The position numbers and the translations under genes were made by a program. A DNA stretch of 64,000 nucleotides from Eucalyptus grandis. Taxonomy: Eukaryota > Streptophyta > Magnoliopsida > Myrtales > Myrtaceae. Under the pieces are notes generated by a model. That model saw nothing but the letters and a program-made list of their open reading frames with translations, ran no database searches and was not told where the DNA came from. The stretch spans positions 38,082,687 to 38,146,686 of the forward strand of contig NC_052621.1 in assembly GCF_016545825.1 (NCBI RefSeq), in the 5' to 3' direction. This document shows, in pieces, positions 38,101 through 51,526 of the stretch (position 1 is its first letter; each line of letters begins with the position of its first letter).

Positions 38101-40788
38101 TTTTCTATAACTTACACACATAGTTTCTTTGCCAGGAACTTGAAAACCTTCTAGTTGTACATTGTAGATATCCCCCTCCAAGTCACCATATGCAGTCTAC
38201 GCATTAAATTATACTAGATGTAAATTCTCAGCAATTTGAATACTCAATACTAACCCGATAGTGGTCCACTTTACAAAAGGAGAGAAAATCTCTGTGTAGT
38301 GAATTCCTTTCTTTTGCAAAAACCTTTCAGTACCAATCTTGCTTTGTACCTCTTTCTGCCATCGGGTTCTTCTGGCTCTATACACTCACTTTTCTACAAT
38401 GCCTTCTTCCAATCCAGTAACTGAGTTAGCAATTGTATCTTGTTCTTCTTGAGTGAATCCAACTTATTCTACATTGTCAACTTTCACTTAATAGAATTTA
38501 TATCTTGCATTGCTTCTGAAAAATATTCTGGTTCCCAAGCATCAGTAAAAACCATCACTGGATATGGTTCTGATTATGACCTTATTAATTGCTTCTCCCT
38601 CTACCTTGAGTACTAAAGGCAGTGCCTGAAGATTCGCCATTCTCTTTTTGGTAAATTCTTACAAAGAATCAAATCTCTCTAAAGCTTCAACTTCTTCTGA
38701 TTTGGCCTTTTCTCCCCACAGTCATAGTTGTGCTCCAGCTGAAGTAGAGGAGATAATTGAATCAAAGCTTTACCTCATCATTGAATTTGATTTCCATTGA
38801 ACTCAATTAAGTTGTGATCACATTAGATTCGCTGATGTGTAATGTCACAAAGCGCCTCCGTCCATCTTTAGATTGAAGAGACAATGCATCGGATATACCT
38901 TGTTTAATGCGGCTTCTAGTACATGTTGCAAATCGCTTGTCAATTTGGCTGTCATCTTCTCGTTGGCAATGTTGAAGGCAATGTCCCACGCCAGCATGAG
39001 ACAATTACACCTAGCACTTCCTGATCTAACAATTCCCAGTCTTCTTGCTTCATCAATTCTAGTTTTACTCTCAATGGAGGCTCTTCTAATACACCAGAGT
39101 CCTCACCGTTGAATTGATCAATCTTCACCGTCAATTCGTCCATCTTCATTGCTTCCACTATTCCATTGAACCAGAGCTCTAACTACCATCTATTAAGAAC
39201 GAGAAATGTAAAGAGAAGAAATCAGAAAGAAAACACACAAATTTTTACATTGAAAATTCTTCAAAATCAGATATACCATTTTTACAATACTTCCCTCTGT
39301 CAGACTCCACAACTCCATCATCACTAAATTGCCTTAAACTCACACTTCATAATGGGAGATAGTCTCTTTGTTGCTGTTATGTCAAGCCATTATTTGAATG
39401 TTTTATTGGCTGTTTAATCGTCATAATCTCCATTAATACTATAGAACCAACAAATATTGATGTGTAAGATTCTAACCAGCCTTTGGTAAGCTAAACATAA
39501 TGATACTTATGTTAGAAAGTTACTCAAGTTATGCAACCTGTGTATACTTATGACAAGTGATCTAGAAAAGTTTGATTGTTGCGAAGAATTTTACATTCAT
39601 AATTTAAAACGGTTTTAACAGAGTTATGCTGACAATTTCGCAATTCGCATTGACTTGTTCATGATAATTAATGGTGGATTATCTTACAACTTTCTCAAAG
39701 TGGGAGCAAATTCTTTCTCTAGGATTTAATCTAGGGACATGAGAAAGGGAGGTATATGTGTAGTCCCTTCTGATTCTTGAAGCACTACCTTATCCAAACA
39801 ATGGTAGCCTGTTAGCTCTTTCATGTATATATGTTTTCATGATAGCTTAATTGCTGCCATCCGGTAACATACATTGTATAAGTTGAGCCTTGCATTGCAT
39901 TCAGTTTTTGATAAATCTAATGCTTGTCTGAAAATCTGTGCAGATGTCATCACTGCAGGGATTAGTGAGAAATCTACTCCTATGATGCGACGTGGCCCTG
40001 AAGGACCAAGGACCCTTTGCAATGCATGCGGACTGATGTGGGCAAACAAGGTGAATGCTAGAGTCTAGTTGTGATGTGGTTTTGAGTTTGTTCAAATCAT
40101 ATTTTTCCTGTTCTAATTCTCAAGATGCAATATAAACAATGACTATGGCACAAATACCATGTTAGGAAATATTTCACTGCTATAAGATTTAGTATGTTAT
40201 AACTAATCCTGGTTTGAAAATTAGGTAATCTACTTGATTTGTTTATTTGCCACATTGGTGAAGCAAAGATGACTGATGCTGTTTGTGGTAATGGTATTCT
40301 TTTGAGACTTCACCATTGGCTAGGGTAGACGCTATGATATTGTTTGGCAGGTGTTGGTGCAGTAAAAGTGATGCCTTAGATTCGTATCTTTTACATTAGC
40401 ATCCGCATGTTCACTTGCAATTGCTTGACCAAGTTTTTGCTTTTAAACAAGAAGAAATGTCTTGACTTGTCTCTATGGCTCTTCAGTCTAAAAGATTTTG
40501 AAAAGCATTTGCTTACTGCAGAAATTTCTTAATGATCTTTAGGGAACTTTAAGGGATCTTTCGAAGGCAGCCCACCCAGGTGTACAAGTTTCTTCCTTAA
40601 ACAGGAATGAGGTGGGCAACCAGTTGCTGCTTCTGCTAAATTATCTGAGTCTTTTAGAGTTGTTTTTCTGCTTGGGGATTGTGTTCACTTGTTAAATCTC
40701 CTCTCTATGTTGATAGATGCAGAGCGCAAATCTGGGGGCTGATTAAGTGGTCCTTAGAATCACTGAAAATGCTAGTGATTCATCATAA
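35122..40788 (+). CDS. TIFY/CCT/GATA zinc-finger transcription factor (ZML type), copy B
   Basis: Exons correspond to copy A: 35122-35419, 35848-35930, 36007-36143, 36278-36409, 39944-40050, 40543-40611 and 40717-40788. Protein features are the same: TIFY ([16 protein letters not shown]), CCT, GATA finger ending [12 protein letters not shown], then [20 protein letters not shown]. Copy B reads correctly in exons 4 and 6 where copy A is broken, but has its own indels in exon 1 (G-run near 35158; A-run at its end), exon 2 (one base short), an in-frame CCA in exon 3 and an extra A at the GATA finger (near 39957). Together the copies imply one intact gene. The in-frame TAA at 40744-40746 is shared with copy A. 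Confidence 0.85.
36697..39320 (-). mobile_element. Decayed Ty1/copia retrotransposon in the GATA-gene intron, copy B
   Basis: Same insertion, orientation and limits as 4167-6788: 5' LTR remnant at the right, gag near 39158-38810, reverse-transcriptase remnants near 38320, polypurine tract near 36968 and 3' LTR from 36697. Its presence in both copies shows the insertion predates their separation. Confidence 0.75.
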
Positions 40789-42917
40789 CTACAGTCCTTG
40801 GCCCAACCAGCAAAAAGATATTGATGTTAGACAATTCGAGGGAGCACACTTGGAGGTTTATAAGAGACTTCCTTTCGGATGGTGACATACTCAATTTACT
40901 GCATAGGATGTCCTTTCTGGCTTTCCAGATGGATGCAGGTCTTGGAAAATTTCCTATACGCTGGCCAAGCAACTGCTGGGTTTTGGGATGGTTTTCCTGT
41001 TGTTAGGTTTCAGAGGAACTGCAATTTTCCCTCGTTTTGTAAATCTTGACCTAAACTGTGTATAAATAAGCGAGATGGTTCTTCGCAGTCTTATCTAGAG
41101 TTTCATTACTCGAAAGTGCCCTTTTGTGTTAAATGGCTGAACAATAATGTTAATCGCTTCCCGATCCTACGCGTTTACTTATAATTCTTGATCTCTTGTT
41201 CTTTTTTTATTGTATATATTCCGAAACCAGCTGGATGTATAGGTTCTCTCTGACTGTTTTATTTTTGTAGTTATCTCTAGTGTGGTCATGTTTGGATTTG
41301 ATCCTTGGGACTTCAATTTCGTAGTTCAAGTTTTACTACTGAGAATAGTCATATAATGCTTGCAATTGACCCTGTCAGTTTGTTCTCAATTGAAAAGAGC
41401 AGCAAGAAATGGACAGCCTAAGGATATTTATAGAAGCCAAAGCAACGACATCAGACTTTTGTTAGAAGATCAACTTTCTTTTTAGTTTTTTTTTTCCAGA
41501 CACCAAAATAATTCACGTCTTGACACAAACCATGTAGTTATCTCGAATTCGAATGGGCATTATCATTTTTTGCGAGACCAAACATGGTTTTGGCTTAAAG
41601 ATACAGGACGCATATTCATACATTCATATTTCTATTTTCACTGTCGAGGTAGGGTTCATCTCTCCATTCGAAAGCATCTGTATATGCTTGAATGTTATTG
41701 AAAACTACATCCTTATACTTGAATGTTATTCATCGGATGAGCATAAATCACATGGTACGCTTCCATGCAAGCTTCACCGAAATAATTTGTTTTTAATAGT
41801 TATTTAGCCGTGCTCTAATCCTAGAAAATCTCTAATTTTGCATCTAATATCGATGCATAATTTGGTAATTATTTTTTATCGATATGTTTTACATAATTCA
41901 GTAGAATAATGAAAGTTTTGGTAATAAATGTTTAAAGATAAATTATTACGTATATTTGATTCATATCTGAATTATTACATAATTCTATTTGAAAGAGTTT
42001 GATAATGTAAGGATAGCCATCTTATATTTGACAAATAATATATTAGAAGACAACTATATAATATCAAAATCATATTTGAGAAATAATAACATTAGATGAT
42101 GAATCTCATATTCGACTCATATTTGACGAATGAATAATATTAAAGGATCAATAAATAAATCTCTCATCACAAAAATTTGAAGGTATGCTTTATAATAAAT
42201 CAAAAGATGAATCTACACGATGGGATTCGGATCTTTTTTAGATAAAGCTCTATTTAAATTCTATCGGAAAATTGATTAATAGGAATATCTATTATGTTAT
42301 GATTTTCCACGTACGTTTATCTCTCTTTGTAAAAATGAATGTCGACACAAATATTTAGAATAATATAAAAGATGCAGTCTTAGAAATATTCAACGCCCAA
42401 ATATCTTGCTAGCCACCGGTAACTCCTACAAAAAGTCATCCTTTGTGCGGCTCAAAATCAAAACCTTTCTATTTATCAAACTCTCGTTCAACTGACAAAA
42501 AGAAACTGAAGGTTCAATCAGCAGAGGTCAATTCAAAAAGAGATGTGGCTTAATCGTCACTCTTCTTCGGTGAAAATGTAGATGCGGAGCAGGCTTTGCA
42601 ATGGGTTTCCAATCGAGAAACTAAGCACAGTGCACAACTAGATCAACTAGATAGGGGGAGTTTGATGTTTAAAGCAGTACAGGATGCTCACAAGTGGAGC
42701 TCAAAGTTTCAGAAACAGGACAAAACACATGGGAGCCCCCATCATCCATCCTGTCCAGTAGGAAAGTTTTCACCATTCTTTGTCATTGTTGCTTTGCTTC
42801 TCGACAATATCAGCCCACCAGCTTCATCACTTGACCTCCCCTTCCACCAGAGCATCCCAATGATTGACTCTCCACAACTCTTGCACAGTGCCCAGTAGCA
42901 TCCAGAGCTCCCTTTTC
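40789..42917. other. GATA-gene 3' flank and AT-rich intergenic DNA
   Basis: Up to 41916 this is shared with copy A; beyond it is unique. 41917-42400 is very AT-rich with scattered TATTTGA words. No gene is supported. 42700-42917 is the probable promoter and 5' leader of the F-box/kelch gene. Confidence 0.5.
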
Positions 42918-45900
42918 ATGGCGGAGGCCAGGACCAGCACCAGCACCACCACTGATGGATCTCCCATAAGCAATTTAGCCCCAGACCATCTTTTTTCAAT
43001 CTTGCTCCTCCTACCGTTTGATTCAATCGTTTGTTTCTCCATGACTTGCAAAAAGTTAAGGACTTTAGCATGCTCCGATGCTCTCTGGGAGTCCATATGC
43101 AGGAGAGACTGGGGACCCACCTTAGTGGATGCCCTCAAATCCTCGTATTATCGAGAGGGTGAGTTCCCATGGATGAAGATTTACAACCATGTGCTTCATC
43201 TTGACTCCGTCGCATGTCATAATCTTTCGGAGACCGGTGGTGGTGAGATGGTGTTGCCCAGCCCAAGGGCCTCTCACTCTCTCAACTTCGTGTCTGATTG
43301 CTTGGTTTTGTTTGGCGGAGGCTGTGAGGGAGGTAAGTCTCTTATTGCTCTTGGAACTTCAAGTATTCAATAAACTGTGCTTTTTTATGACCAAAATAAA
43401 TAAATAAATATAAATAAATAAATAAATAAACTGTGCTTTCTATTTCCTGAATATGATGATGATCACTGTCAATATGTTTGTAAGATGATGGGTTTTCAGT
43501 GAGCATATGCATACTTCCCAATTAGTTAAGTTCTCTGGGTTTCTGTTGTCTTCAGCAGAAATACACTACCATGGTCTGCCTAGAAAGATTTGTAGGATTT
43601 GGATTGTGTTTTCTGGCCACGTGATTTATATCTGATTCTTCTTCTTTTTTTTTTTTTTTGCCCCCCAATTCGGAGCTCCCTGTACAAATGGAGCTTTTGT
43701 AACTGCCTAAACTTGCCATAATTGATGGGCCTCCAGGCTCAGGATAGAGCCCAAAGTACATTCTTTAAGTTTCCGTAATTGATGCTCTAATGCAGGCTTA
43801 CCTAATTCGTATATATGACTGACAAGGCATGAATATGTCATTGCCTCGATCATGCCTTTTTATACTCCCAATGCTACCGATAATTGAAAATTGACAATGA
43901 TCGTCACACCATCAAAACAATATAAAGCCATGGATGAGAAGTGTAATATTTGCTGTCTGAGAAGCATTTGAAGTGAACTAGCTTAGGCATTGGTTTAATA
44001 TAGAGAGTCCTTGTTGCTTGGTATTGACAATGACCACCATGAATATTCCTTAGCTTGCTATTGTCCGTGACCAAAATGAGTACCGCTCAGCATTTTATTG
44101 AGATGAAGCTGCCAATGGAAGGGTAGATCATCAGAATAGCTCTTGCAAACTTGTTTGTCTCCCAAAGAAAATAGACTGGCACTTTGCCTTTCTGAGACGA
44201 GGTTCTGTTAGCATCATCACGGTAACTTTTCTTCCTCCTAATAGCACTGTTTCAATGGCTCAAACCATTACGAAGATAGCCAGAGAGAGAATGTGGAATT
44301 GATATTCACGGGTGACCATCAGTCCTGAATTCTTTAATCATGATCGGAGGGGCACCAAAAGCGTAGCCTCCGTCCTTTCATCTTTTGGATACTTAGTGGG
44401 GAGAGGAGGATTGCTTTTGGTTTTCTAATCTGGCCCTATCAGTATATGAACACTCGGATTTGCTGATTCACGAGAAATCCTTGCTGACTGACCTCCTCAT
44501 GGAATGATATTAGATGTGGAATTGTTCACATTTATCTAACAGCTGATGACTGTCTTCCCTGTATTCAATTTTTGATGGTTTTGCCATACAAGCGTTTGCA
44601 TCATAGAAATCCTTTACCTTCTAACTCTTTGCTCAGTTTTGATTCTCTTTTCCTTGGTGAACGTGCTTCAGTGATATGTCATTTCAATGCAAAGTAGTTT
44701 CTGTTAGACCAGCTTTTCTTATGTGGATGTTAATCATTAATCCGGTATTATTTGCCTTGCATCTTCGTATTGCCCCACCCATGTAGCTCTCCGCATTATT
44801 GCTTCGATCTTTAGTCCGTGGTCTGATTGCTGGTGTGATAAATTATCCTAGCTTTTTCTAACCATTCTTTTTAAGGATCTTTTAATTCAGGAGAGGAGTG
44901 ACATAAAAAGTTCATAGCTTTATTAGCAAATTGCTTCTTCAAGGATGTACCTCATGCATCAAGCTCTGTAAGAGTTATACAGGATAAGACTGGTCCCAAA
45001 TGATAATTCTGAAAAACCGAAAAATGATCTCTTTATAGTTTGTTTCCTAAAAGGGAGAGTATATTCTTATATCAAATGGTTCTTGGAGCTGAGCATCTGT
45101 TATGGTTGGCTTGAGCAAGTGGTTCATTTGCATTCAACGGCAGAGTAAAACTTTTTCGGCCATAGTAGATCAGCAAATGCATGATTTCATTATTGAATAC
45201 TGTTCTCTTTATCTAATATCTTGGATCACATTAGGACGTCATCTCGACGACACTTGGGTGGCGTATATTGGACAAGATTTTAGGAGGAGATTAAGATGGC
45301 AGAGGGTGAATTCAGGCTCTCCAAGTGGAAGATTTGGGCATACATGTGTGGTGATTGGCGATTTCCTTGTTCTGTTCGGAGGAATCAATGACCATGGGAA
45401 CCGCCAAAATGATACGTGGGTGGGGCAAGTCGCAGGGCATGAGACTCTGGGCATCACGTTATTGTGGAGGCTACTTGATGTGGATTCAATCGTACCACCA
45501 GCCCGTGGAGCACATGCTGCATGCTGCATCGACGACCGGAAGATGGTTGTCTACGGAGGAATAGGGTTGTATGGCGTTCGATTAGGAGACACGTGGGTAT
45601 TGGAACTGTCTGAAAACTTCTGTTTAGGAAGATGGCATGAGGTTGTGACTCAGCCATCACCCCCTGCTCGTTCAGGTCACTCACTGACTTGCATCGGGGG
45701 AAGCCTAGCAGTGTTATTTGGAGGGAGAGGATTGGGCTACGAGGTGCTCAACGATGTGTGGCTCTTGGATTTGTCCGAGGGCAATGGGACGTGGGTGGAA
45801 TTGTTCTACGAGTTAAGTGATATACCCGATGGCGTTTGCCTTCCAAGAGTCGGCCACTCGGCTAACCTCGTCTTAGGAGGTCGCCTGCTAATTCATGGGG

Positions 45901-46184
45901 GTGAGGATTCATGCAGGAACCGAAAGAATGACTTTTGGGTGTTGGACATTAAAGCAATTCCATCCATCAGATTCCAGCCAATTGAAGGGAAGTCGTGGAA
46001 AAGATTGAACTCCAAAGGTTACAAACCCAACGGTAGATCATTTCATCGAACTTGTGCTGATCATTCAGGAAGATACCTGTATGTATATGGGGGAATGATG
46101 GATGGCTTGATTCAACCTGCAGAATCATCCGGCCTCAGGTTTGATGGGGAGCTCTTCCTGGCAGAACTAATGCTTCGGCTCTGA
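42918..46184 (+). CDS. F-box/kelch-repeat protein (At1g51550 type)
   Basis: Probable substrate adaptor of an SCF ubiquitin ligase: the F-box binds SKP1, the kelch propeller binds the target. Two exons, 42918-43332 and 45235-46184, joined across a 1.9-kb intron (G|GTAAGT...ATTAG|GA), give 454 residues with no frameshift. F-box at about residues 20-62 (LAPDHLFSILLLLPFDSIVC...LWESICRRDWG). Then about five kelch units, each with a double Gly and a Trp such as VLFGG...DDTWV, VVYGGIG...DTWVLEL, VLFGGRG...DVWLLDL, LIHGGED...DFWVLDI and YVYGGMM. The start MAEARTS precedes a Ser/Thr-rich leader; an in-frame ATG at 42864 is possible. The open frame upstream of 45235 is intron. Substrate unknown. Confidence 0.92.
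43394..43430. repeat. (AAAT)n microsatellite in the F-box/kelch intron
   Basis: About nine AAAT/TAAA units. It is bracketed by repeated TAAACTGTGCTTT (about 43372-43384 and 43427-43439), suggesting a small local duplication. Confidence 0.85.
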
Positions 46185-46757
46185 AGACCAGTAGAATAGG
46201 TGCAGTTTATCATTTTGTCTCGGTCGCTTACCTGGTCCTGTATGTACCGCTGACTCTACGATTAAATGATATCCATGCATCTAATAAAAGGAATTAGACA
46301 CGAATCTACTCCTATTGGCGAGGTTGTTTTCCGTGGGATACCCTAGAGCATGGAAAGATAAAATCCTTAAATGGCTTATTCCTGACCATAGTCCTGGGGT
46401 GTTGGTAATCATAGGGGAGCATTGAATTGCATTGACCATGTTTTTTAGAGCTCTTGATACTTGTTATAAGGAGACCAGAAAGGAGACACAAGTATGCTGC
46501 GCCCAATGCGTCAAATTCCAATGGACAATTTCATCACGAAGTAGTTCATACCAGAATGATTCCTCAAGAATCAATGGAGATATAACACTATAGAACTTAG
46601 ACAGTTACAGTATTGGTCCCGTGAAGCCTGCATTTCTATACATGGTTAGGGGAGACACCATTCCCGCCCCTTGTTCCCACTGAACTAGGCATAACGCATC
46701 ATAACCAAAAAATTGCATCCCAAGTACCCAATAAAAGAATCAGTCGGAAACAAAAAA
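46185..46757. other. Intergenic region between two convergent kelch genes
   Basis: 573 bp separate the two stop codons and must hold both 3' UTRs. No other gene is supported. Confidence 0.6.
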
Positions 46758-49700
46758 TTACAATCTTAATTTGGTTCTCCACATCTCTCCGATGACCTTC
46801 TTTGGTGATGGATCAGCCGGTCCTTTGTCTCGCTGTCCCGATGTGAAGTAAAACCACCCATCCCAGAACCCAACAAGTGTAGTCTTCACACGGTAAGGGA
46901 GTTTACCAATCACAGACCATTTCTGCATCATTTCGGATATGACAGAAGTAAAAGGCAAAAAGTACAATTAGTGAAGTGTATAAAATAAACCGAGCTCTTC
47001 TGAATGATATGAAATTATCAAGGGGTCTGTCCATTAGCTGGAGCAATCAAAGTTTATTTGTTGTATTGACCTAGGAGAAAACATCTATCTCGAACAGGTT
47101 AGTTCTTTGCTGAGTAAAATGGGGAATGGGAAGACAGGCATGGAACCTGGTGATGATAAACCATGTAATAGCATCGTAGCTGAATGTACTTAAGCAAAGG
47201 CAGTGACATGACCAGAAAAAGGACATAACAGAACCCAAAAAAGGATTGAGAATGAAGATCTTTGACCTGAAAAGGTAGTACCATCTTGTAAAGCCCCCAG
47301 AAACCAAGATTCACGGGATGTCAAAAAAAATAAAAATTTGTGAAATGTGTTTATGCTTGAGATTTAACAAAAAACCAAGCTTCACAGGATGCCAAAGGAG
47401 AAACCTCGTAAAATATGTTTATGCTTTAAACTTTGACAAATTAATCATTCAGAATTGTAAGCAATGCAACAACTATACTTAGTGCATGGTAAGGGACAAA
47501 GAGAACCAAATGGCCCTGAGATTCAGGAAATATCATGAATTTGTAGAGCAGGATAACTTGAAAAGTGTTTAAGTGACCTGATGAACAATGGACCAATGGC
47601 ATACAAGGAGAATAGGCAAAGAACCATACAAGCAATGTTGACAATAAAATATGATTAATTAGGCAGAGCTTCTAACCATGATCAGTGTTGTAACGGTGAA
47701 TACGATGAGCATGGTTAATTATTTTATCTACCCATCTACGTTCCAAGGCAAGTGTAGACACAGTTATGGGCATGTCTTCTTTCCAACTATAATGAAGAAA
47801 GGAGTTAATACCAGTGTATCTAAATTAAACCGAACCAGTTCCCCGTTAAGCACCATCTTCTTTGTCACGGGATGCTTCTCCGTTGTGCCTCCAGCAATGA
47901 TAAGAGAATTATTAACATGAGCCCAAGCAAACTCGATGTGGGAGTTTGGCTTTATCATTGAAGGTAATACTTTCCACTTGTTCTCATCGTCCAGCATGTA
48001 AACATCGCCGTAAACAACCTGACAGAGTGAACAAAGCATTGCCTTGGTTAAGCAAAAGCTAAATTTATCAAATAGATGCTATAGGTAGGCAGTCCCCTCG
48101 GAACACAAAAAACAACAAAAAGTATACTGTAGAAGACACATGAACAGATGAACTGAGAAAACCACAAAGAGATATTAAGTTATATAACAAGTATCCAATG
48201 ACGTCGACCAGGTCAACAACATAAGTTTTCCGTCTCTAAAGAAATTTTGAGAGGGACACTAATCAGGCTACCTCTTTCTACGGGAGCATTTGAAAATAGG
48301 CGATCCAGGTTTTGCCATGAAATCACCTTCTTGACCACCTATAACCATCAATCGGTCATCAACCACAACACAGGCCCTGCATGGAAATAATTTCAAGGTG
48401 AAACAACATAGAATTGATTAAACGTCTTTTAACATTTCGGAAAGGTGATGATGCTCATGTGAAAATCCACTAGAATGCTTATGTGAAGATCCAATGGATA
48501 TTTGGAAATGGAAATGCCTCTAACAAATCGCATGGGATAAAGGTCCTCCAAGTAATCTTGAGTTTCTTGTTTCCAAGTAGTCAATGTTTTTACACTGAAT
48601 CCATACATTTCTCAAAGATTAAGGGAAAACCATTAAGTAGATGTCTGCATTTATGAGAGTGATTCTACACCTACAGTGATCAAGTGCTCCTTGTTGTACA
48701 AGATTGTTACTCAAGATATATAAAATTTTCAAGTGAGCATCCTTAAGAGCAGCAGAAACAACTATAGCAATGGATGACCATGCACTGAAATAAATTAGGA
48801 GAGGATATCTCCAAAAAAAGGGGAAATGAACCTATGAGGTCCTCCACGGGGAATTGTTATTTCATTCCTCCATTCCGTCTCCAATGCTTTTCCATCCTTC
48901 ACAGCAAGACTCCAGTGCTCAACTGCAGGCGTATGCCTATTTTCTTTGCTGCCTCCCATCACATGAAGTCTACCTCTCCAAAGTTGGGTTGCAGGCGCAT
49001 ACCTAAAATTCGCAAATTTAAAAACGTCCTTAAAGGAGAGGCAAGAACAATTCCACTGATTTCGACAGGAGTAAAATCCAATTGGAGCCATTTACAAAGA
49101 AAATGATAATTGCAATAAGGAAATAAGTTGGGAGGAAAAAAAAGAACAAACGATATAGGATCTCACATATTCAGTATGATTTGTAAAAGCTCATCATGCT
49201 CATAAAGATTATTAAAGTACTCCCACAGAAAATTACCCCAGAAAACAAGAGTATGATGATAAGAAGTTTCTCTAAAAGGCCTAAAACTTAAGATTTGGAG
49301 AACAAATAATGTACCTAGGAACCGGTAAAGGGAGCAAGTCATGCCACTGCTTGGTCTCAGTATCTAACACGAAATTGTGTGCTGTAGGTCCACGACACTG
49401 TGGACCATATTGTCCTGTGACCACATATATATATCTCCCATCTGTCACCATTCCCAAGTGTGAATGAGCCATTTCTTTTGGCATGTCAAATCTTCCTCCC
49501 CAAGTATTATCTGAAAAGTTGTATATGTCAACATGAGAATGCACCTGTTTGGCCAACCAAAAATTAAAGCAAAAGAGGAAGTGTCAGAACCTCCAGGCTC
49601 AGATACAGTACCATACAATGCAAAACACGCCAACTTTACATCCGTGGTTAGATATGTCTCCTAAGTGAGAAGGCAACATGGCCGAAGGAATACATGATAA

Positions 49701-50935
49701 TAGTATGAGAGCACTTGCGATTAGCATAATAAGAATATGACATGAAATATCTCATGAAGAATTTAACAGGGGAAACAAGGTATCCAACTCAAGGTGATCA
49801 CACATAAACTCAAGTCTCACCAGTCCAATCCCAAACATAGCTCATTTGCCTCAGAAATCAACTCACATTGGCTCACAAATTACTGAAGTAATGATGCTGA
49901 TCCAAGTACTTTAGTACTACATACTCCTGGCACGTTTGCATGTTCTTCATATAACAATTCATGACACTAGACAACACAAGCAAGGAGGCTGGTCCAAACA
50001 GCATTTCTGGGAATTAAACCAATCTCGAGTCATGCTTCCGTGGCAATATATTTGGGATTTAGCTGACTGAGCCCTTCATTATCTACCCAAGATAAAAATG
50101 AATAAGTTTCTTGCTTTTCGTCCGGCATAGTTCTATTTTTAAGGCTTAACATAACAGGGGACGCAAAGTTCACCACAATGCATCATTAGAGTAACAAAGC
50201 AACAACAAGAATAGAAAAGTTCCCAAGGAGGAGCAGCAAAGCTGCCCAGTTAACATAGTACGAGAATGATATAGACATTTAAGTTGATAGCTTGCTTCCT
50301 AGTCCAGATAAAACAAGCCAAACCAAGGAGGTCGGTGGGGTGCTTACAAAATCAATAGTGCCGTATCCGGCAAACACATAAAGCAGATTCTTTATCTGAA
50401 TTGCTGCCCCATCTAATCGAGGCACCGGCGCGGGAGCCATCCTCTCCCATTTCAGCTCCGGCCCAGGTAAATCTGCAAAAGTTGCAGACAAGACTCTCCC
50501 AGGAGCATCATCCCTCGCCGCAGGTCGTCCCTATAAAAGAACACCACCCTCTTGGCCTTCAATTACACAGGTCAACAAGAAAGCATTACTCATTGTAAAT
50601 CCCGAATGAGCAAGTCTCTCCCAGCATTTGCAAAAGCCAAAATCGAATCGTGGGCTATCCTATCCCCAGTAAACAAACAAGAAAGTAACCGCGACTAGCC
50701 GAAACAGGGAGTGCGCAAGAATGGGTACCTCGAGGGAGCTCCGATCGGAGGTGCTGGGCACGGTTATGCTGGAGGGGGGATTGTCGGCAGCCCAATTGGA
50801 GGAAAGAAAAGAAGAGGAAGAAGTGAAACGCGGAGAAGCAGCCCAGAAACAGTCGTAAACGAGGCCACACCCTAAGAGGAGGACGCATCCGAACACCAAT
50901 CTGGCAGATTTATGCTTCCCCACCGGCCTCCCCAT
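46758..50935 (-). CDS. Kelch-repeat protein with N-terminal membrane anchor (At3g27220 type)
   Basis: Seven exons on the minus strand: 50729-50935, 50348-50530, 49315-49544, 48832-49002, 48272-48376, 47812-48018 and 46758-46922, giving about 422 residues. Residues about 10-31 (SARLVFGCVLLLGCGLVYDCF, cytosolic basic start MGRPVGKHK) form a signal anchor, so the kelch domain is probably lumenal. Kelch units: PRLDGAAIQI..LYVFAGYGTID, VDIYNFSDNTWGGRF, GRYIYVVTGQYGPQCRGP, PATQLWRGRLHVMGGSKENR, DRLMVIGGQEGDFM and NNSLIIAGGTTEKHPVTKK, ending GEMWRTKLRL. One base is missing at the end of exon 48272-48376 (an Arg-Arg-Lys-Glu block), probably a sequence error; restoring length there makes all phases consistent. 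The biochemical role is not known to me. Unrelated by subfamily to the convergent F-box/kelch gene. Confidence 0.92.
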
Positions 50936-51316
50936 CTCCCCGATTGGGCCGGAGATCTGAGCATGTGACGACGGTGGCGCGGCTCCGATTGGAATCTACG
51001 GCCGCAGCGATGGATCCAGAGCTCGAAAGGCGAGCAATTGCATTCACACTTGCGCAGGAAGGAGAAGGTGAAGAAGAAGGAAGATCTTGCTTCCCAAAGT
51101 GTTCGTCTTCCACCTCCTCCTGCTGGGGTCAGTTCTTTTCACGTCCTCTCTGTCATGGTCATGGAGATTTTAGTATTACTACAATTAAAAAAGAGAACAA
51201 ATATATACGTCATAACACGCAAAATCTCAGAAAATAAATATGATTGTTTTACTGAATAAAAAATCAGAGGATGAAAGCTAGCGCCCGGCCGCCGAAATCG
51301 AAACGTTCGAGGAAGA

Positions 51317-51350
51317 AGTCGAAATCGAAATCGAAATCAAAATCGAAATC
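51317..51350. repeat. (GAAATC)n hexanucleotide repeat
   Basis: Five to six imperfect GAAATC units, with a related GAAATCGAAACG just upstream at 51294. Confidence 0.85.
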
Positions 51351-51488
51351 GGCATGGAATGGGAGAGAGAGGGAGAGTGCCTAGGAGGAGTGGGGCTCTG
51401 ATTGGCGTCCGACCGACAAAGGCGACGCCGCTACCCGCGAGACCGAGGGAGGCGAGGCGATATGGCGTCAGCCAGTCAAGGCGAGACT

Positions 51489-51489
<1 letters not shown>

Positions 51490-51521
<32 letters not shown>
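51490..51521. repeat. (GA)16 microsatellite
   Basis: An uninterrupted GA run of 32 bases. Confidence 0.95.

Positions 51522-51526
<5 letters not shown>

Larger units (their letters stand above)
32527..41916 (+). repeat. 9.4-kb duplicated segment, copy B
   Basis: Same order and orientation as 1-9372, running from just downstream of the RPL7 stop to the point matching the base before the N gap (GAAAGT). It continues without a break into unique sequence. Differences from copy A are mostly homopolymer indels, plus small local changes such as CCA added in the CCT exon (near 36120) and altered bases near 38706. Confidence 0.95.

Noticed and set aside
45102..45234. Upstream extension of the second F-box/kelch exon (start MVGLSKWF...)
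   Set aside because: An acceptor at 45234 and correct phase with the first exon show that this part is intron.
51010..51237. Possible divergent gene start (MDPELERRAIAF...)
   Set aside because: Only one unrecognised 76-codon frame, no following exon; kept as a remark in the intergenic entry, not called as a gene.
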